Shown in pieces: positions 45,531-58,503 of a stretch of DNA of 64,000 nt (its first letter is position 1; each line of letters begins with the position of its first letter). Under the pieces are notes generated by a model. The model did no database searches and was not told the origin of the DNA. It was given only the letters and a program-made list of their open reading frames with translations. The translations under genes and the position numbers were made by a program. The stretch is from Ephydatia muelleri. Its lineage: Eukaryota > Porifera > Demospongiae > Spongillida > Spongillidae. The stretch lies in contig JABACO010000008.1 in NCBI GenBank assembly GCA_013339895.1, forward strand, positions 5,291,270-5,355,269. The letters run 5' to 3'.

Positions 45531-47576
45531 TTGAAAGACCCTGTGGGGGGTGGGGCTTAATGTGGGTGTGCCGCTAAAATGTTCATGGACTTAGGCAAAC
45601 AGGACAGGGGTAATGTTGATTAGTACAGAGGTCCAGGCTACAACACTATGAATTCTGTTTCAAGCCTACTAAATATGCCATCCCCTGAAGCACAAATACC
45701 ATTGAAATAGCATATTTGGTCGGATTGAAACAGTGAATTAATAGTAAATATACAAATACATAAGACTCTGTACTCTTATAAACTACGGTACGGTATAGTT
45801 AGACAAAGTCTATTTATTTACCTTATGATCCGCTTAGGGAGATGTATCTGAAGAGAAGGTGAATGTGTTTTCAGTTGTGATTGACTGATTTGAAACATTT
45901 GCATACAAACTAGGATAGTGTTTTTGACTTCAAGAGGACATAATGATTCTGTGCGCGCGTGCCTGCAAACAAGGTATATACGTGTAGATGGGCTATGGTG
46001 CAGTAGAGGACCTAAACTTTATCTTTATTTTTAAAATCATTCTTTCAACCCAGAATTCTTCTGACATTGATCTAGTGAAGGATATTGTGTCTGCAAACAA
46101 GGTTACTATATGTTTTCATCGTATTTCATTTTTTACCAACTAGAGGATTTACCTGTTTAGATATAACCACAATTATTATTGTTATTTATGTCTAGATCCG
46201 TGAAGTACTATAATTAACGCTTTTTGTGTTGTTTGTCAATGCATCAGTATTAATATATATTGTTGATGAAATTGTTTTAAGCTAATCTATCTTCTTTGGA
46301 ACCACTGAGAATTGCAAAATTGTTTTCAATGATGCCAGGAAGCAAATAAAAGTAGCTTTGATCCTTCTAGGCTGCTAGGAGGTCAACATATGTACTTCTT
46401 CATGCACATGCAAATTATAAATGGTGTCCTTACTGGCATGAATGCAGGCACAAGCAGTTTTATTATCGAGGTGTAAACTCTGCAATGTGAATTGTGCAAG
46501 CTAAGGTTTGTTTACAAACGTAACATTGCTGTTGATGTTTGTGATATTCCTGATAATTTATACAGAAGGTAATGAGTCACACGGTATTGTACGTGAAGTA
46601 GCTAAACCAGTAGCTTTACAGTAACCTGCACATAATTACTAATAGTGTGCTGATTATGCGGCGAATGCACTATTTGAGATTGGAAATAGCAAGATGCCAC
46701 AACATAAGAGCATTACTGCAGGACTATTATTGTACTTTTAAATTTAAAGTAGCTATGGCTATGGATCAATTCATAGAGAGATTTAAAACATTACGTGTGC
46801 ATTGTTCTGTCACATTTCACCCACAACAGATTGAAACGATATTTTGTTTACACATGTTGCAAAGTTTGTGGTGGTTAGTCCCATCTTGTATTGTTCATGC
46901 TAGGAATTTTTTTTTTTTCTTTTTGTCTTCACATTACATGGGCATTTGACCCAATCCATTTTACATTTCTTCACAGGGATGGATGCAATCCTTGCTATGG
47001 AATTTGACAAGGTGCCATTATCATTCCCAACAGCCTGGCTTCAACTTGCGAAATGGAACTGAGGCAATGATATGTTATAGGAAACGATGGATTTGATTTC
47101 AAGAGTGCATTTCATTTGTTATCGAGTACGTTATTTTCTGCATTTTAACACTCTGTTCATTAATAGGCATCATGTTTATGATAATTGTAAAAGCATAGAT
47201 ATACTGTAAAACAATCTCTTGTTTTAAATCTACCAGGAGCTACAAAGCATGCAAGCTAAACAAAATCTGATTTTTTTGTGGTGTGATAACAACATCCACA
47301 AAAATAAAACAACTGAGTAGATTTACTCCAATCACTAGCGGAACAGTAATGTGATAAAAGAATGCCTTCAAGTGTTCAACATGTCTGATTAAATCCCCTC
47401 AATTCCAGTTATTAGTGCCTGCAATTTCAGCAAAGGCTGCAGCACTGGCCTTCAACAAAGAATCCATCTAGGTTCTGGCTCTTAAAGACCTTCATAATTC
47501 CAAATTATTGTTTGACCTGAATAACAAAGATACCAAAGAGCTCTCAATGGTACCTTATGCACACTTCTAGCTCCTT
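45531..47576. other. 2-kb AT-rich region with no supported gene
   Basis: No repeat or homologous exon recognised. A 100-codon ORF at 46647-46949 on + has no features I can identify and ends in a poly-T run. Confidence 0.4.
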
Positions 47577-47612
<36 letters not shown>

Positions 47613-47727
47613 CACACACACACACACACACACAACACACCACACCACACACACAACACACACACACACACACACCACTCATCACACACAACAATATATA
47701 TACACACACACACACACTCACACCACA

Positions 47728-47759
<32 letters not shown>

Positions 47760-47815
47760 TCACACACACACATATATATATACACACACACACACACATA
47801 CACACACACACAGAG
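47577..47815. repeat. (CA)n compound microsatellite
   Basis: CA tract interrupted by ATATAT and CACC words. Confidence 0.95.
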
Positions 47816-48270
47816 GCTGGGCACATCAACATGTACCATTTAATTTTTTTAAATTCCAAAACCAAAAGGTGCAGATACATGTACAAAGAGATCAACTTAG
47901 ATCAGTTGGATTGCTCTACAGATGAGAGGTAAAAACTATCAATTTAACCAAATAGCACACCTTATAAACAAACACTCCCAATGACAACACACACACTTCA
48001 CAGACATACACACACATGCATATGCAAAGAGATTGTGATAATCTGACCAGTGGACTGAGCACACACACACATACATACACACACGCGCACACTTGCACAT
48101 ACAAAGAAAATGATAACTGGAGAAGTGACCAGTCTGTCGTTTGGATGGTAGGTCTAAACATTCCAATGACACCGCTAACATACACTCTTTCCAGGGCTGT
48201 TGCCGCCAGTACGGTTGCACAGTTTTAACTAGACCACTTTTCCCACCAGTGTCTCGATTTTTACAGGTAC

Positions 48271-48384
48271 TGATTGGCCTTCAACAGATCCAGCGACTGG
48301 GGCTTCATTTTGCTGTGCTGTATCGTCCCTCTTGTGCCGAATGGCCTCCAGTTCAGCTAGCATGTTAAATGATGAGGGAGTGGC
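48271..48384 (-). CDS. Putative exon of an unidentified gene
   Basis: Minus strand: CCTCAG acceptor, 38 open codons (ATPSSFNMLAELEAIRHKRD to VEGQS), then GTACCTG donor. Phase 0 at both ends. Low-complexity acidic/basic content; no domain recognised. May belong with 48790-49113. Confidence 0.35.
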
Positions 48385-48789
48385 CTGAGGTATGGAGGAA
48401 GAGAGAAGAGTGGTATGTACTGTTACGAGGCTGTTCACCAGCAAAGTAGGAGGGATAGAGGAAGGAGAGAAGGGGGAGGAGGATACAGGGCCGTAGCAAG
48501 ATTTACGAGGGGGGAGGAAGTCGGATGTGTGTGAGCGAGTATACTTTAGAGGGACCCTATTCTAAATGCAGACAAATTGTACTACTAAAACAGTCAGTAG
48601 TACCATTGAACACATGCGCCTAATAACAATTCAATTATTGGAACATAGCGGGTCACGTCACTTATGACCTTCATTACTGGAAGGGGAGTTTTTGACCCCT
48701 TCAACCCCCCCAGCCCTGGGATTAGGGGAGCATAGAAAGGGAGGAGGGGAGGTGGGAAGAAACAGAGGAGGGGAATCTATTTGTTTGGC

Positions 48790-49113
48790 TCACCTGCTGA
48801 TCAAGTTCTCCTTCCCTCTGGCATCGTGTGATATGTCATACATCTGTTGTGGATAGCTGACTGACCCAAGTATCTGGTGTCAACCAGCTGCTGACAAAAC
48901 TCCTTGTGAAGAGCCTGCAGCTGTTGGTGCTCCACTATATACAAGCTTGGGAGCAGCTCTTGATGGGTACTGCTGACTGCCATAAGGGTGAAATGCAGGA
49001 GCTCTTAGAATGACATCAGTGTGGTCTAGTACAGAGGACTGCAATGGATCTAAGGAGGTAGTGAGCGAACGAAAGGGAAGGGAGACAGATATAGGAGGCA
49101 GTAGGGAGAGCAA
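48790..49113 (-). other. Exon-like segments of an unidentified gene
   Basis: The minus strand contains SSVLDHTDVILRAPAFHPYG and, in another frame, QQMYDISHDARGKENLIS ending before CAG/GTGAGC at 48795. The frame changes between them, so either an intron or a lesion lies there. Function unknown. Confidence 0.3.
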
Positions 49114-49800
49114 ATTGCTGTGAAGCCCCTACGGTTACCCCCTCATTTTGTTCACAGAGTCGCCTTCAGCAGGGACTATAGACAGTGAACAATGGCAGAC
49201 CGAATGAATAATGTCAGGTATGACTAGTAGAAACAGTTGGTTTCCGTTCCGTGATGCCAGAAGCGTGGAGACGAACGAGTGGTAAACCTATTCGATAAAT
49301 CCGGCTGTACCCGTCACCACAACCTGGTGAGATCCTTCGATATCAATGGTAGCTGCGAGAAATAAAGCCCGGTATCAGAAGGAGATGGCAGCACAGAGCT
49401 GGATTGGAAATATGGGAAAAGAGGGGGTGGTCTTTCCTTACCAGAAATAGCATTCTTTAGCGCACAAAAAGGACAGTACTAGTAACCGTAGCAGAAACTT
49501 ATGTTAAAACAATCCATGCTGGTATCGATGGTCTGAAAGTAGACACGCAAGTTCTAAAACTGTTGTGTACTCTCTTTGTAGAGCACTATAAACCAGAAAT
49601 ATTATCTCTGTATAAACATACCTTGGTCATATTTTTTAAAATTCGTTTTTTAAAATATCATTGGGCAAAGTTAGAATGAATTACGTCCGATATGCGGTAA
49701 GATCTCAGCACAGGCTGTGGTCAGATATGTATAAATGGATATGCTCGCAGTGCAGTACGCACGAGCAATGAAGCGCACAACGCTGTGGTCTTGTGGTGTT
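49114..49800. other. Unassigned sequence before the third block
   Basis: No gene recognised; PTPMT1 intron 3 homology starts at about 49833. Confidence 0.45.
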
Positions 49801-50565
49801 GCGGTGCGGTGCACGAATAACATTCCATATACATTTGCCAAGGTCATGTGAATCAGTAACTGACACGTGTAGAATTTTGTGCTATACTTGTTAGGCTGAA
49901 CAGGCTGAAAAAAAAAAAGGGATGTGCTGAACTGTATCCAAATCAAAGAGCTGTAGTGTGAGACACTTTCAAAAGGGCAGGTTACGACTGGGGTGGAAGA
50001 GGGAGTGGAGGGGGTGGTGGGGGGTGTTTGTTTGCTCTTCTGCCAAGTCCATACACAGTACACTCCCACTAAATTACTTGCAGGTACTAACTGCAGTCAT
50101 TGCACACAACCAGGTATTATTCAAGTTCTTGCTGCACTAAAGTAACTTGCCAGGCATAAAATTCAACATAATGCTTGTCCCGTATGTGATCACTCCTCAT
50201 GTAGTCAGACACATGTCAATACAAGGTGTATTTGTATTGCCCTTGTTCTTGTACAGTCAATTGTTTAGAATTGCTAGTTCAGTTGTGTTGTCAACAAATA
50301 CTATTTTGTAATTGACAACAATTCCAGAGCAGAATTGGCTGATCAGTAGTGTTCAGCAGTGAAAAGCTTCAAGCACTCCTTTTTAAAAATCTGTCAAGGA
50401 ATAATTAAATTTGAATTTCCTGACATGATATAAAGTCTATAACAACCCATTGATAATTTTAAATTGAATTAGTACAATAATTACTCATTCGATTGGTACT
50501 GATATTCAAATAGCACATGTGTTTCCTAACGTTGCCATGACATTGATGTGTTTCCCTCTTTTTAG

Positions 50566-50697
50566 GCAAATAGCATGGATCCTGAAAAGGCGATTGAATT
50601 TGCTCATTCCAAGTGACCTCACATCAGCATCAATGAGCGTCAGAGGCAAAGAATTTTGGAGTTCCATGACAGTTTGAAGGCTGAAAAGCAAGACTGA
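50566..50697 (+). pseudogene. PTPMT1-like last exon with premature stop, copy F
   Basis: Terminal exon after TTTTTAG. FARSKRPH has become FAHSK-stop: AAGCGACC is AAGTGACC, a CGA to TGA change. No upstream exons of this copy are present. Confidence 0.85.
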
Positions 50698-51230
50698 TTT
50701 ACTGTCTGTGGCATGTGCGCATGTTTTAGACACTCTATGTCAACATAAGGACCAAGGATGCTTTATTGGGCCTCATCTTTACATGTGTATGGAAAGACGC
50801 TTTTCAGATTAATATGTGTTGAAGTGCACACATGACAAAGAAATATGTTTAGTTGTCAACTTTCAAGTCTTTTAATTCTTGAGGATATGTGTAGCTGTGC
50901 AAATATACATAGCTGTACATACTTAGGGAGGAGTATCATATAGTAGTCTGGTCTCAATATACTGTAGTTGTGGCAACATTCTTGCTTAAATATTTATGTG
51001 CGTATGTGAGATTTAAATGTACATTAATTTTGCACCTGTACGCTTAAGACAGAAAAGGGTACATGTGTTTGGTGCAGAAAGTAAAGAACCATTTGATGTC
51101 TTCCAGTGCAAGATTGCACAACGAAGCAGAGCAGAGATGATTTATATTCTAAATAATTATTAATACAATAAAGTGCATAATCATGATTGTGTTGACACAG
51201 AGATGACCAGCACAGACATCTAGTTGCACA
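50698..51230. other. Intergenic sequence with second empty TTAA site
   Basis: TTAA at 50872-50875 is in the same context as 32060-32063, confirming the uninserted state. Confidence 0.85.
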
Positions 51231-52924
51231 TTAATGTTCTGATGACCCAAAATCCACATGGCTCTCATCTGGAACACTTATTCTGACAAATTCGGACGTG
51301 GTTGTAGCTTCGTAATCTTTTGTTTTGACTTTCATTTGATTCCTGCAATCGTTTAAAATACTAGCAGTTCTACTGCAGCAGGTGGTCAGGTCTTTCAGCA
51401 AAAGATTTCGAATTTTTGGAGAATTGAAGATGTAAAGGATTGCGTTGCTCCAACCTTGTCCACCATCTCCAATGGCCTGGGGAAGAGAATTGAGAGCGTA
51501 ATTATGAAATGCCAAATTCACTTCACTGGAAAAATACATGTACATGTATGTCACAAATCACCTCGTGAACAAACTAATTTTACAGCTAATCAAGATGGTG
51601 TGAAACAAAGTGAAAGCAAACAAGAATCCTAGAATTAATTATGCCCAAAGTGTGACATCACACACCATATATCATGAAATAGCATTATCCCATTCAGCCT
51701 CGAAACAATTTGACAGTTGTGAATGACACTTCTAGATACACCTATCTCAATTCTGACGCAAGGACTCTAAAACATGCACCACATGACGACGTCCATGCAC
51801 CTGTGCAACGTGACAATTACAATTTTTACTTTAAACCAAGGGGGTGGGGGGTAGGAGGGGGGGGGGGGGGGGGAGACAGGGAATAAAAATGGTAGACATG
51901 CACATAAATTTCTAACACATCACCAACCTTTCACTACAATACTAGCAACTAAGCAGTGGACAAATTTATGTCCGTTCAGAGAAGTTCTGGAGACTAAATC
52001 TAAATAGCAACACACCAATTATTGATTGAAGATCTGTACTTGTCTTCAGCTTTGAGCCTTTGGTGTTGTGACGCTGTTTGACATCTTTTGCTGCACATGC
52101 AACGATTCTAGCTATAGTGCAGTGTGCTGTGCCACTAGATGAGTGCTAATTTGCATGCAATCAAATTGTCTATAATCATAATGCATACAGACAATTAGAT
52201 TGCATGCAAGCAGTAGCTACAAATTGCTGTAATTTGCACAAATGTACATTTCTATTGAGTAAAAACCTCTTCGGAACAATAACTTATTATCAACTTCACA
52301 CAAAAATGGGCTTTACCGCTGCCGCCAAATTAAACTTCGGGCCTCATAACGATCTAGCCATACCCTACCTTGCAAAGATAATTGTTAGCTCTTGATGAGC
52401 GCTAAGATGTGTGTTTTCTGCCCCTCCCCCGCTTCAAAATCATGGTACCATCTGTATGACAGGACAATGTCCATTACCATTAAATGATGAATGCATGCAT
52501 AAGGATTGGGACGCAATACTTCTTTTTAACGTATCAATGGTACCAAAGCTCTTGAGCTGCATTGACAAGGTGGTGAAAAACAAAACTATGTGATATGCTC
52601 ACCTGTAGAAACCTAAGAGCTGAAAGGACTCCTAAAAAGGCGGGGCTGTTGGTACAGAAATACTTGCTGTACACCTCTGTGAAGATGAACTCCAGGGTGC
52701 CCCATATGCGCAGAAGAATAAAGACGATGGGGATGAAAAGCAACTTCCTGTCCACCTGCTGGATCATGGCTACTTTGGCTTGATCCAGGGACTGCAATGT
52801 GCCCTGACAAAGGGGAAAAAAAAAGAGACTTAGCTATAAGAACATGAATGCATAGACACAATAATACTGATACAACAATAAAGTATACAATTTCATACAC
52901 GAAATTAAATTAAGACAATAGCGT

Positions 52925-55526
52925 CAATAAACTGAAGAGCCTAGCTAATATGGCCCTTGCATTGGCTCTGACTAGGACGATGCTTAGCCTTCCGTACAGC
53001 GCCGACACAGCCCAAGACTTTGGGCGAGCCGTGTGAGTAGCGATACTGCGCAGCGAGTCTGTCGAGGCACTAAATGGCTTCGTCTCCCCAGCAACCGTAA
53101 GTCTCCACGGCTAAAGGAATGCAAACCCAGCCCAAACGGTTGCATTTTGCATCGTTGGTGGCATGTTTGCGGGCTACAGCAGCCGACGCAGCGGATCCAG
53201 CCGTCACACTCGCTCCATTTAAAGTAGTGGGATTTAGCGGTGATGTGACGGTGAAATCCAATGCAGCCGGTTTGCCAAACTCCCAGTTCTGGACCAGGAT
53301 GTCTGCTGGGCGGGTTTGTCTGCCCTCTTCATCTAGGCTACTGCCTGCTTCCAGTTGTCCCCCGATACATGCCTGCTAGCAGGATTCCAGGAAAGTGTAG
53401 CGCAGTGCATTGTGCCTTACAATTAGGTCACCACCACTTTTGCACGTTAGAGCGTGATGACCCAGGGCATCTAGGGCATGTGAAGGACAAATAAAAGCAC
53501 AGCAGGCGTTTTGGGAGGTGTCCATTCCAAGCGACCATTTAAGAGCCACCTGGAATTAAGGCGGTTCCAGGTGTAAGTTGAGCTGGGGTGTGGGCATGAC
53601 TGAGAGCCAAGCTGAGGCTGCCACCTGCTAAGAATTTGGAAACTTCTACCGGTGCACGCCCGGAAGCCAGGAGACACACTACCTCTCTAAGTGAAGGGCA
53701 GATTGGAGTTGGGAGGTGAACTTCTGCAGCGTCCAATAAGTGCTGTATGCCCAGTCCTGAAGGACCACATGCAGAGGCTTTAGGGAAAGATCTCAAAACT
53801 GAAAGTAGGTCAAAATCCTGAGGAATGATGTTGTTTTCTGTAGCCACGATAGCAGGGGGGACTGGGACGGGACCTTGAGGGTGCTTGCCAAGCAGCTGTT
53901 GGAAGGTAGAGTCGTTATTTGCCGCAATGCCAGAAGAAGTTAGTACCTGACATGCTTTACCCAAAGAACCTTCCATAGCTAGTGCGATGGCAGAATTGAG
54001 CACGTCGAACTGCTTTGAAGTTTTGGTCTTATTGGACACACTACAGTTGGTCGCATGTCTCCAAAGCGCCTGAAACTCGCTTTTTAGCCACAGCTTGCAT
54101 AATGAATAATTGAACTGTTCTGATGGTGACGACCTTTTCGGCGAGAAGGCAATAGGACACACTTAGGCAGCATAAAAAGATTTAACCACACCTCTTCGGT
54201 ACACTTCTCTTAAGGCAACTGAGAGGACCTTAGCAAAGATAGGTCTTGCTTTGGCAGGAATGTGGTGAATAGTGGCACACTTGAGCTTAAAAACGTCTAT
54301 CGAATGAAACAAGATCACGGGTAGGGATAGGGCCACTACTTCAGCCCGGAGCTACTTGGGAGGTCAACTGAACCCATGCTATTACCACGGTTAGTACACT
54401 TTTGCTGGTGGGAAATTGGAGTGAGACTTGGCTACAAGCTGGGAGCACTGATTACATACATATGAACAAACCATTCTCTTCAAGCCAGCCTGTGGGTACT
54501 GATCCTGGGAAAAGACTCTTGGCATGAGCGTTCATGTGGTTGCGCCACATGGAAGGAGCAACAAGATCAGTGCAACCTTTGACTATGCAATACTTCCTCC
54601 CTCGGCTAGGACGAGCGGGTGATGGGGGTGTGCTTCACTGTCCAGATGTCACTGATGTGGGCGAGGAAGGTGACACAGATAGGTGTACATGTGTGGACGT
54701 GCGAGGCGGTGAAGAATTAAGAGGTGTTTCCGAGGAAGCTCGAGAGAATGAGGAGCCCGACGGTACTGCTAAATGGGGCTCGGATTTCATTATCGCCATA
54801 TATTGGTAAGAAATCAGACGCTCACGTGGAGTCAGACTGAAGGAGGTGTGACGATGAAGCTCGGGCAGGTTCTGTGGATGCCATATTGTCTGATACCTCC
54901 CTCAAGCATGCATGCGTTAGTGAAGTAACAGGGTGTGCCTGGAGGTCTGTCGTTGAGGACCGCGTTACGATTGGTAACGAGAGAGGGTCAGGGAGTGAGT
55001 ATGAGGAGCCGGGGATGCTAGTGGAGGGTCGAATTCTGATAGGGATGTAAAACCAGGTAAAGCCGCGGCTTTTTCGCCTGTATGACGGACTTGCATGTCG
55101 AGGACTGGGTCGACAGATTCTCGAAAGGGGCGGACACCACCTATAGTACCCTGGTGAGACAACAGGATCCGGACTTGTTTCTGTGCAGCTGCTTTTAGCG
55201 GAGCTACAAGACGTGCGGCAGTTGCTAGTACAGGACGTACAGCGGTTCCTTCTAGCTGTAACTAAAACTGCTTTACATGTTGTGCAGACCATGAAGCCCG
55301 CCTGGTTAATCTTTTCTTCGATATGTCAGGATCCCTTTTCAAAAAGTGGCCCTGAAGGTGTCGCTTGAGGGCATCTTTGGAACCTAGTGAAGACGAGCAA
55401 GAGTGTAAAGGGCATTCGAATCTACTTACCTGCGATGCTTGCGGGTTGTGCAGTAAGCGCGATGAGCAGCGCGGGGGGTCGGTCCCACTTTGTGGTTTAG
55501 ATCCCTTCCGACCGAGCCGCCATTTT
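52925..55526 (-). mobile_element. RLE-type LINE, internally deleted, copy 1
   Basis: Inserted in GPR157 copy 3 intron 1. From 5' to 3' on the minus strand: a C2H2 finger near 55427-55318 (FECPLHSCSSSLGSK..LKRHLQGH), a Ser/Thr-rich linker, the N-terminal part of the reverse transcriptase (54162-53539, VLRSFPKASACGPSGLGIQH), and then, after loss of the palm, a C-terminal nuclease segment (FDFTVTSPL.., LGWVCIPLAVETYGCWG, about 53261-53070). The end reads LSIVLVRANARAIL. Frameshifts are present. Confidence 0.8.
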
Positions 55527-55562
55527 TACTTAATAAAATAATTAACATTACAGAAATAAAAC

Positions 55563-55666
55563 CACACACTCACAAACACACACAACACACACACACAACA
55601 CACACACACACACACAACACACACACACACACACAACACACAAACAAACACACACACAACACACAC

Positions 55667-55729
<63 letters not shown>

Positions 55730-55731
55730 CA
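55563..55731. repeat. (CA)n in GPR157 copy 3 intron 1
   Basis: Interrupted CA tract between the two LINE insertions, homologous to 15282 and 34170. Confidence 0.9.
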
Positions 55732-55982
55732 CCACCAAAGGAAGTCCAGCCCCATCATCCCTGTACCATTTCTCCACTGCATACACTAGTGGCCCTCAAA
55801 ATGGCAAAACACAGCCATTATAATCCGAATTGTGTAAAATTACTTATTTTATGACATTATACATACACACTAACTATTGTACATAATGAGCTGGCCAGTA
55901 ATTATGTATTCGGCCCATCGAAATAATATTGTACTGTATTATTGTAATACTGTAATATCTATTTATTATTAAAATTACATGA

Positions 55983-58235
55983 GCAAGAGACTTGCCATGC
56001 AAATGGGACTATCTGACAATGAAGCATGAGCCAATCTACTGCCTGCTGGGTGTCACGTTAATGCGGCAGAATGCTAGAGCCATCCTGCTGGATGCTTCCA
56101 CTATTCCCCTTCATGAATGTTAATTACATTTATGATTATTATTTTCTTTATTATTTCACATTTTGTTATTGTTTGATCATTGCATTGCATAACCTAGTAC
56201 GGACTATATTATTATTATTATTATTATTACTATTATTAGAAATAATTGTATTAAATACAAATACATGAGATACAAGAATGCAAACCTATAATAATATACC
56301 TACAGAAAAAATAGATTAATATACGAGAGTCCGGACCATTATTGCTCTCACAATAGATCTGGTCAAGGTTAGATTAAGCTTGCTGTATACTTCGCACACA
56401 CAGCTACTCTTTGATCTGGGAGACCCAATGGCAAGCCGGGTTGCTAGACGGGAAAATGTGTCCCTAGCCTCCTTCCCCCAATTCCCGTATGTCTCGACTG
56501 CCAGAGGAACGCACACCCACCCTAGCTCACTGCACTTGGGATCATTAGCCTTGTGCTTGCGGGTTTCGGCTGATAGAGCTGCAAAGCCTGATGTGATGCA
56601 TGCTTGATTAAGTGAGGCAACAGAGAGGGGGGAAGACACTGTGAAATCAAAGGCAGCAAAACTGCCACTAATCCAATCACAAACCCAAACATCAGCTGGG
56701 CGGGATCGAGAACCATCGGGTGTCAAGTTGCTACCAACTTCAACGTGAACTCCAAGATGGGCCTGGTGACAGAAATCAACAAAGACATCTCGAAGTCGAT
56801 TATGTCGTGTGACCACATCTCCACCCTTCTTACATGTAACAGCATGGTGACCCAGGAGATCTAATGCTGTGTTAGGACAAAGAGAACAGGAAAGCCCTCT
56901 GGAAATATCCAATCCCAGCCACCACTTAATGCCTACACAGAACTCATGGGGGTCAAGATGTAAACCAAGCTCTACACTAGGCACCACCGAAAGCCATGAG
57001 GATGCGTGGGAGGCTGATGCTGAGAGGAGACGGGCCTTGTTAGCAGGAGATGAGGAATCTAAGAGAGCTCTAAAGTGCTCAGTGTCAATTTTGAAAGACA
57101 GTGCCTTTTGAGGTATGGGTGAGTCTACAGTAGATCCAACGAGAATAGTGTCTTGAGTAGACACCAGACCATTGAAAGTGCCCACTGCATGCTTTAGATA
57201 TTGGTATCTACATCTGCAAAACCTGAGGAGCTAATAGAAGCGATGTACGCAGCACAGGCATGCAAACCAGAGAATGGAATCCCAAACCTCCATACCTCAA
57301 ACCCAGCTGTGCTTGCTGCCAGGCATGCTCAGTGAGATCCAAAGCAGAACATGTGGCAAAACATTCCTTCACTGCCATGTCAAATATCTGCAAAGGGTCA
57401 GAGGATAAGCTGGGGGGAGTGGACCGAGCGATGTGAGCCAGCCTACAAAAACTACCACACACACGAAGTAGGGTGAAAGCCACCTGGGGGTCAATGACGG
57501 CAACATCCTGAAGCCTGGACAGCAACTTCAAGACCTCAACCCATTTAGAGGCAATGAATTTGGCACAGTGGATATAGTCACCAATAGGAGCACCAAGGAT
57601 ATCGAGGTTAGGAGTGTGGAAGGCTTTCATTGAATCCGGAAACATTGTAGTGTCAGATCCACAGAACACCTCACATTTGGACAGATTGATGAAGATGCCC
57701 AAAGAAGGACCGATGTTCTCAATAATAGTGAGGGCCCGGAGCAGTGATGACTTAGACCCAGCTAAAACCCCATCATCAAGGTAACATGCCTGATATAATA
57801 GGTTAAGACAGTCATCTTCAGCATCGATCGAAGACACTATCCTGTGCAGCACTAAGGCAAAAAATAAGGGTCGCCTTGCTGCACCCCTGATTCAGAGGTT
57901 AAAATGCCTAAAGAGTGGAACAAAAAAGGCTGGGAGCCGTAACACCACGAGCCCAGGGAAGAAGTTCTGGAAAGAAGTTTGAACTATTTTAAATATTATT
58001 AAAAATAATAACACAGTACATAAACATTAAATAAACAAATTACACATACAATCGGATCTTGCTCTACGACAGTGGGATAATTCTAGAAAGGATGGCCTGG
58101 CTGTAGCATTGTATATATATTAATTTTATTTATTTATTTATTTATTGTTAATATTATTCATCATATATATCACAATAAATCAAGTTACTAGACAAAAACA
58201 TCGTCCGGAACAACTTCTTCTTATTATTATTTAAA
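55983..58235 (-). mobile_element. RLE-type LINE, 5'-truncated, copy 2
   Basis: Interrupts intron sequence that is continuous in copy 2 (ATTACATGAACAG at 34470); ATGA flanks both ends. Minus strand: a GVQQGDP..ALVLHRIV region split by a frameshift, YLDDG catalytic box, INLSKCEVF, NLDILGAPIGDY (57852-57208). After a one-base shift comes a C-terminal ORF (57185-56316) with CSLCPN..HHAVTCKKGGDVV, a zinc knuckle, and RPADVWVCDW..AFDFTVSSPL, a PD-(D/E)XK-like restriction endonuclease motif. No APE-type endonuclease is seen. Confidence 0.85.
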
Positions 58236-58503
58236 AAAATGAACAGTAACAGCTTAGTAATTTACACAAAGTCAGTTAAATCACCCCTACAAACAGATGT
58301 CTAGCGTTTTGGTGCATCAAAGTGATGCCCAAACGAGAGTACTTTGATTGCTATAGAGTCTGTATTGAGAGCTTTTGAGCCACACGACTGTTTGCTACAT
58401 GAGCTTCCTGCAACCACCATAAACCTCGACATCCACCCTCTGCGTTACATCATTGCTGTCATGCTAACTGTTGTATTAAATAAAACTAAATACAAGAACT
58501 CAC
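58236..58503. other. GPR157 intron 1, 3' of the LINE
   Basis: Homologous to 15670-15953 and 34480-34764; nothing coding. Confidence 0.6.

Noticed and set aside
46647-46949. 100-codon ORF as a gene
   Set aside because: No homology recognised, no splice support, and it ends in a poly-T run; treated as chance.
48481-48720. Possible hAT-like MITE starting CAGGGCCGTAGCAAG
   Set aside because: No convincing inverted right end or target duplication and no empty site to compare.
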